From: an uncultured Clostridia bacterium | GTDB taxonomy: Bacteria; Bacillota; Clostridia; Peptostreptococcales; Anaerovoracaceae | Direction of reading: 5' to 3' | Assembly (NCBI GenBank): GCA_934278965.1 | Contig: CAKQWL010000058.1 | Span: forward strand, 1-6,502 | Length of the DNA: 6,502 nucleotides | Shown here: in pieces, positions 5,020-6,502 of the stretch | How the letters are laid out: each line of letters opens with the position of its first letter | How positions within the stretch are numbered: position 1 is the stretch's first letter | Position numbers and translations under genes: made by a program | Notes under the pieces: model-generated | What the model was told of the DNA's origin: nothing | The model's database searches: none | Seen by the model: the letters and a program-made list of their open reading frames with translations, nothing else

Positions 5020-6502
5020 ATGAATTCGGAAATCTTGCAGATGATCTTGGCACTGTTTGGCGGACTGGCCATTTTCATCTACGGAATGAACTTGATGAGT
5101 GACGGCCTGCAGATGGCAGCAGGTGAGAAGATGAAGGATATTCTGGCACTGCTTACGAAAAATCCGGTAGTCGGTGTTCTGGCGGGAGCGCTTACAACCG
5201 CAGTGCTTCAATCCAGTTCGGCGACAACGGTGATGACGATCGGATTTGTCAGTGCGGGGCTTATGACCTTAAAGCAGGCGGTCAGCGTCATTATGGGAGC
5301 AAATATCGGTACAACGATCACCGCGCAGCTGATTGCGTTTCAAGTGGGAGATTATGCATGGGGATTCGTCATTGTCGGGTTCGTGATGTTTTTCTTTTTC
5401 GCAAACAAGAAGGAAAAGGTCGGTCAGATCGGACAGGTTCTGTTCGGCTTCGGGCTTCTTTTTACCGGGATCAATGTAATGGGAAATACGATGACGCCGC
5501 TGGCCGATGCGCCTGTATTTGAACAACTGATGCTGGCGGTTCGGGATATTCCGGCGCTTGGCGTGATTATCGGTGCCGGCATGACGGTGGCTGTGCAGAG
5601 CAGTGCGGCGACAATTGCGGTACTCCAGAATCTGGCGGCACAGACCGGATCGGACGGTGTTTCAAGCATCATCGGACTGACCGGTGCACTTCCGATTTTG
5701 TTTGGGGATAATATCGGAACGACGATTACAGCGCTTCTTGCGTCGATCGGAGCGAGTGTCAACGCGCGCCGTGCCGCGCTTGCGCATACGATGTTTAATC
5801 TCTTTGGTACTTTGACCTTTATTTGCTTTATTCCGCAGTTCGCCCATGTGGTGGCGCTGATTTCACCGAGCGGCAGTGAGGTCGCCGTGATTGCGCGCCA
5901 GATCGCGAATGCACATCTGATTTTCAACGTTCTGAACACACTGATTTGGCTTCCGTTTACCTGGGTACTGGTGAAGGTTGTGACCAAGCTGATTCCGGAA
6001 AAGGAGACCGAAAAGCTTCCGTCCGAACCGGTTTATTTGGATTACAATGTTATCGGTCAGCCGGTATTCGCGATGCACCTTGCCTGCAATGAGCTGACAA
6101 GAGTTGCGAACTTTGCGATGGAAATGGTGACAGAGGCAAAGCGGGCTTTCATCGAGAGTGATGCGGAGGCCATCAAGCGTTTGATGGAAACGGAGGAAGT
6201 AGTGAACGCGCTGCAGGGGGCGACCGTGAAGTATCTTTCCTCTCTCTTTACGGACGAGAGTCTGACAGAGAAACAGGGAAAGGAACTGGCGGGACTGCTG
6301 CATATTGCTGCGGATATTGAGCACATCGGCGATTACTGCGTCAATGTCGCGGAGTTTGCCGAGGATAAACTGAAAAAGGGATACGATTTTTCGGATTCGG
6401 CTTACGCGGAGCTGTTTGAAAGTTTTGATCAGGTATCCCGTATGCTTGCGGATACGATCCGGATGTTCGAAACGCGGGATATCGATCTGGCAAAAGATGT
6501 CT
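5020..6502 (+). CDS. Na+/phosphate cotransporter family protein with PhoU-like domain, 3'-truncated by window edge
   Basis: Integral membrane phosphate importer of the NptA/PNaS (Na/Pi cotransporter II) family, 494 codons visible with no stop; the family is usually about 540-600 residues. The membrane part (about 1-325) shows the family's internal inverted duplication: QSSSATT (64-70) and GANIGTT (93-99) in the first half, QSSAATI (193-199) and GDNIGTT (229-235) in the second. The QSS motifs line the sodium and phosphate site. Several hydrophobic helices are visible, beginning with LALFGGLAIFIYGMNLM (11-27). The cytosolic tail (about 345 to the edge) is PhoU-like, with ADIEHIGDYCVNVAE (431-445), a helical metal-binding type motif thought to tie transport to phosphate status. 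An in-frame TAA at 5011 rules out starts upstream of ATG 5020. The Shine-Dalgarno AAGGAG ends at 5006, leaving a long 13-base A/T spacer. It likely has its own promoter at 4947-4975. The gene symbol is left blank because naming in this family varies. Confidence 0.93.
   Translation, partial: MNSEILQMILALFGGLAIFIYGMNLMSDGLQMAAGEKMKDILALLTKNPVVGVLAGALTTAVLQSSSATTVMTIGFVSAGLMTLKQAVSVIMGANIGTTITAQLIAFQVGDYAWGFVIVGFVMFFFFANKKEKVGQIGQVLFGFGLLFTGINVMGNTMTPLADAPVFEQLMLAVRDIPALGVIIGAGMTVAVQSSAATIAVLQNLAAQTGSDGVSSIIGLTGALPILFGDNIGTTITALLASIGASVNARRAALAHTMFNLFGTLTFICFIPQFAHVVALISPSGSEVAVIARQIANAHLIFNVLNTLIWLPFTWVLVKVVTKLIPEKETEKLPSEPVYLDYNVIGQPVFAMHLACNELTRVANFAMEMVTEAKRAFIESDAEAIKRLMETEEVVNALQGATVKYLSSLFTDESLTEKQGKELAGLLHIAADIEHIGDYCVNVAEFAEDKLKKGYDFSDSAYAELFESFDQVSRMLADTIRMFETRDIDLAKDV

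Noticed and set aside
5424..5987. Minus-strand open frame of 187 codons across the transporter gene
   Set aside because: The plus strand encodes both QSS and GxNIGTT motif pairs here; the minus frame is a shadow rich in Ala, Ile and Thr with no recognisable domain.
5863..6326. Minus-strand open frames of 153 and 89 codons under the PhoU-like domain
   Set aside because: They are shadows of a frame with clear PhoU-type motifs.
1..6502. CRISPR array, tRNA, rRNA, insertion sequence or prophage signals
   Set aside because: Nothing of the kind was seen: no spaced repeat series, no cloverleaf in the short intergenic gaps, and no transposase or integrase motifs.

Overview
The window looks like chromosomal core-genome DNA from a spore-forming Firmicute, most likely a member of the Clostridia close to Lachnospiraceae. 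The evidence is a lepA-hemW pair, a YlmC/YmxH-type sporulation PRC-barrel protein, a TepA-type ClpP-fold protease, strong purine-rich Shine-Dalgarno sites and a mid-range base composition. The taxon is an inference from gene content, not something read directly. There is no RNA gene, CRISPR array, insertion sequence or phage gene. No gene-free stretch exceeds 300 bases; the longest gap is 2907-3059.

Left part (1-2670, + strand): the 3' five-sixths of lepA (elongation factor 4) runs into hemW (radical-SAM heme chaperone) with a 17-base overlap, so the two are co-transcribed. hemW meets a small convergent minus-strand gene, ylmC-like (2667-2906). The two stop codons share a TTAA palindrome, so the genes overlap tail to tail by 4 bases.

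Middle part (2907-4972): a divergent intergenic region separates ylmC from a tepA/ClpP-like serine protease gene (3060-3779). Next comes an unusual MinD/CpaE(TadZ)-like P-loop protein (3866-4972) whose Walker A motif lacks both lysines. A strong sigma-A type promoter for it (TTTACA, 17-base spacer, TATAAT) starts inside the 3' end of tepA and overlaps a perfect palindrome. Its leader holds two tandem copies of an 18-bp unit, each a Shine-Dalgarno-like site followed by an ATG. The last of these opens a six-codon minicistron that stops one base before the chosen start.

Right part (5020-6502, + strand): the first 494 codons of a Na+/phosphate cotransporter family protein with a C-terminal PhoU-like domain, cut by the window edge. 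An extended -10 promoter overlaps the stop codon of the upstream gene. A 15-bp palindrome and several TGTAA/TGTTAA elements sit at the predicted transcription start, which suggests regulated expression, possibly by phosphate.

Functionally this is mostly a row of independent housekeeping units (translation, heme or cofactor handling, sporulation, proteolysis, phosphate uptake). The least understood part is the degenerate MinD/TadZ-like gene and its elaborate leader. No Tad pilus or partition genes lie beside it here, so its role is open.
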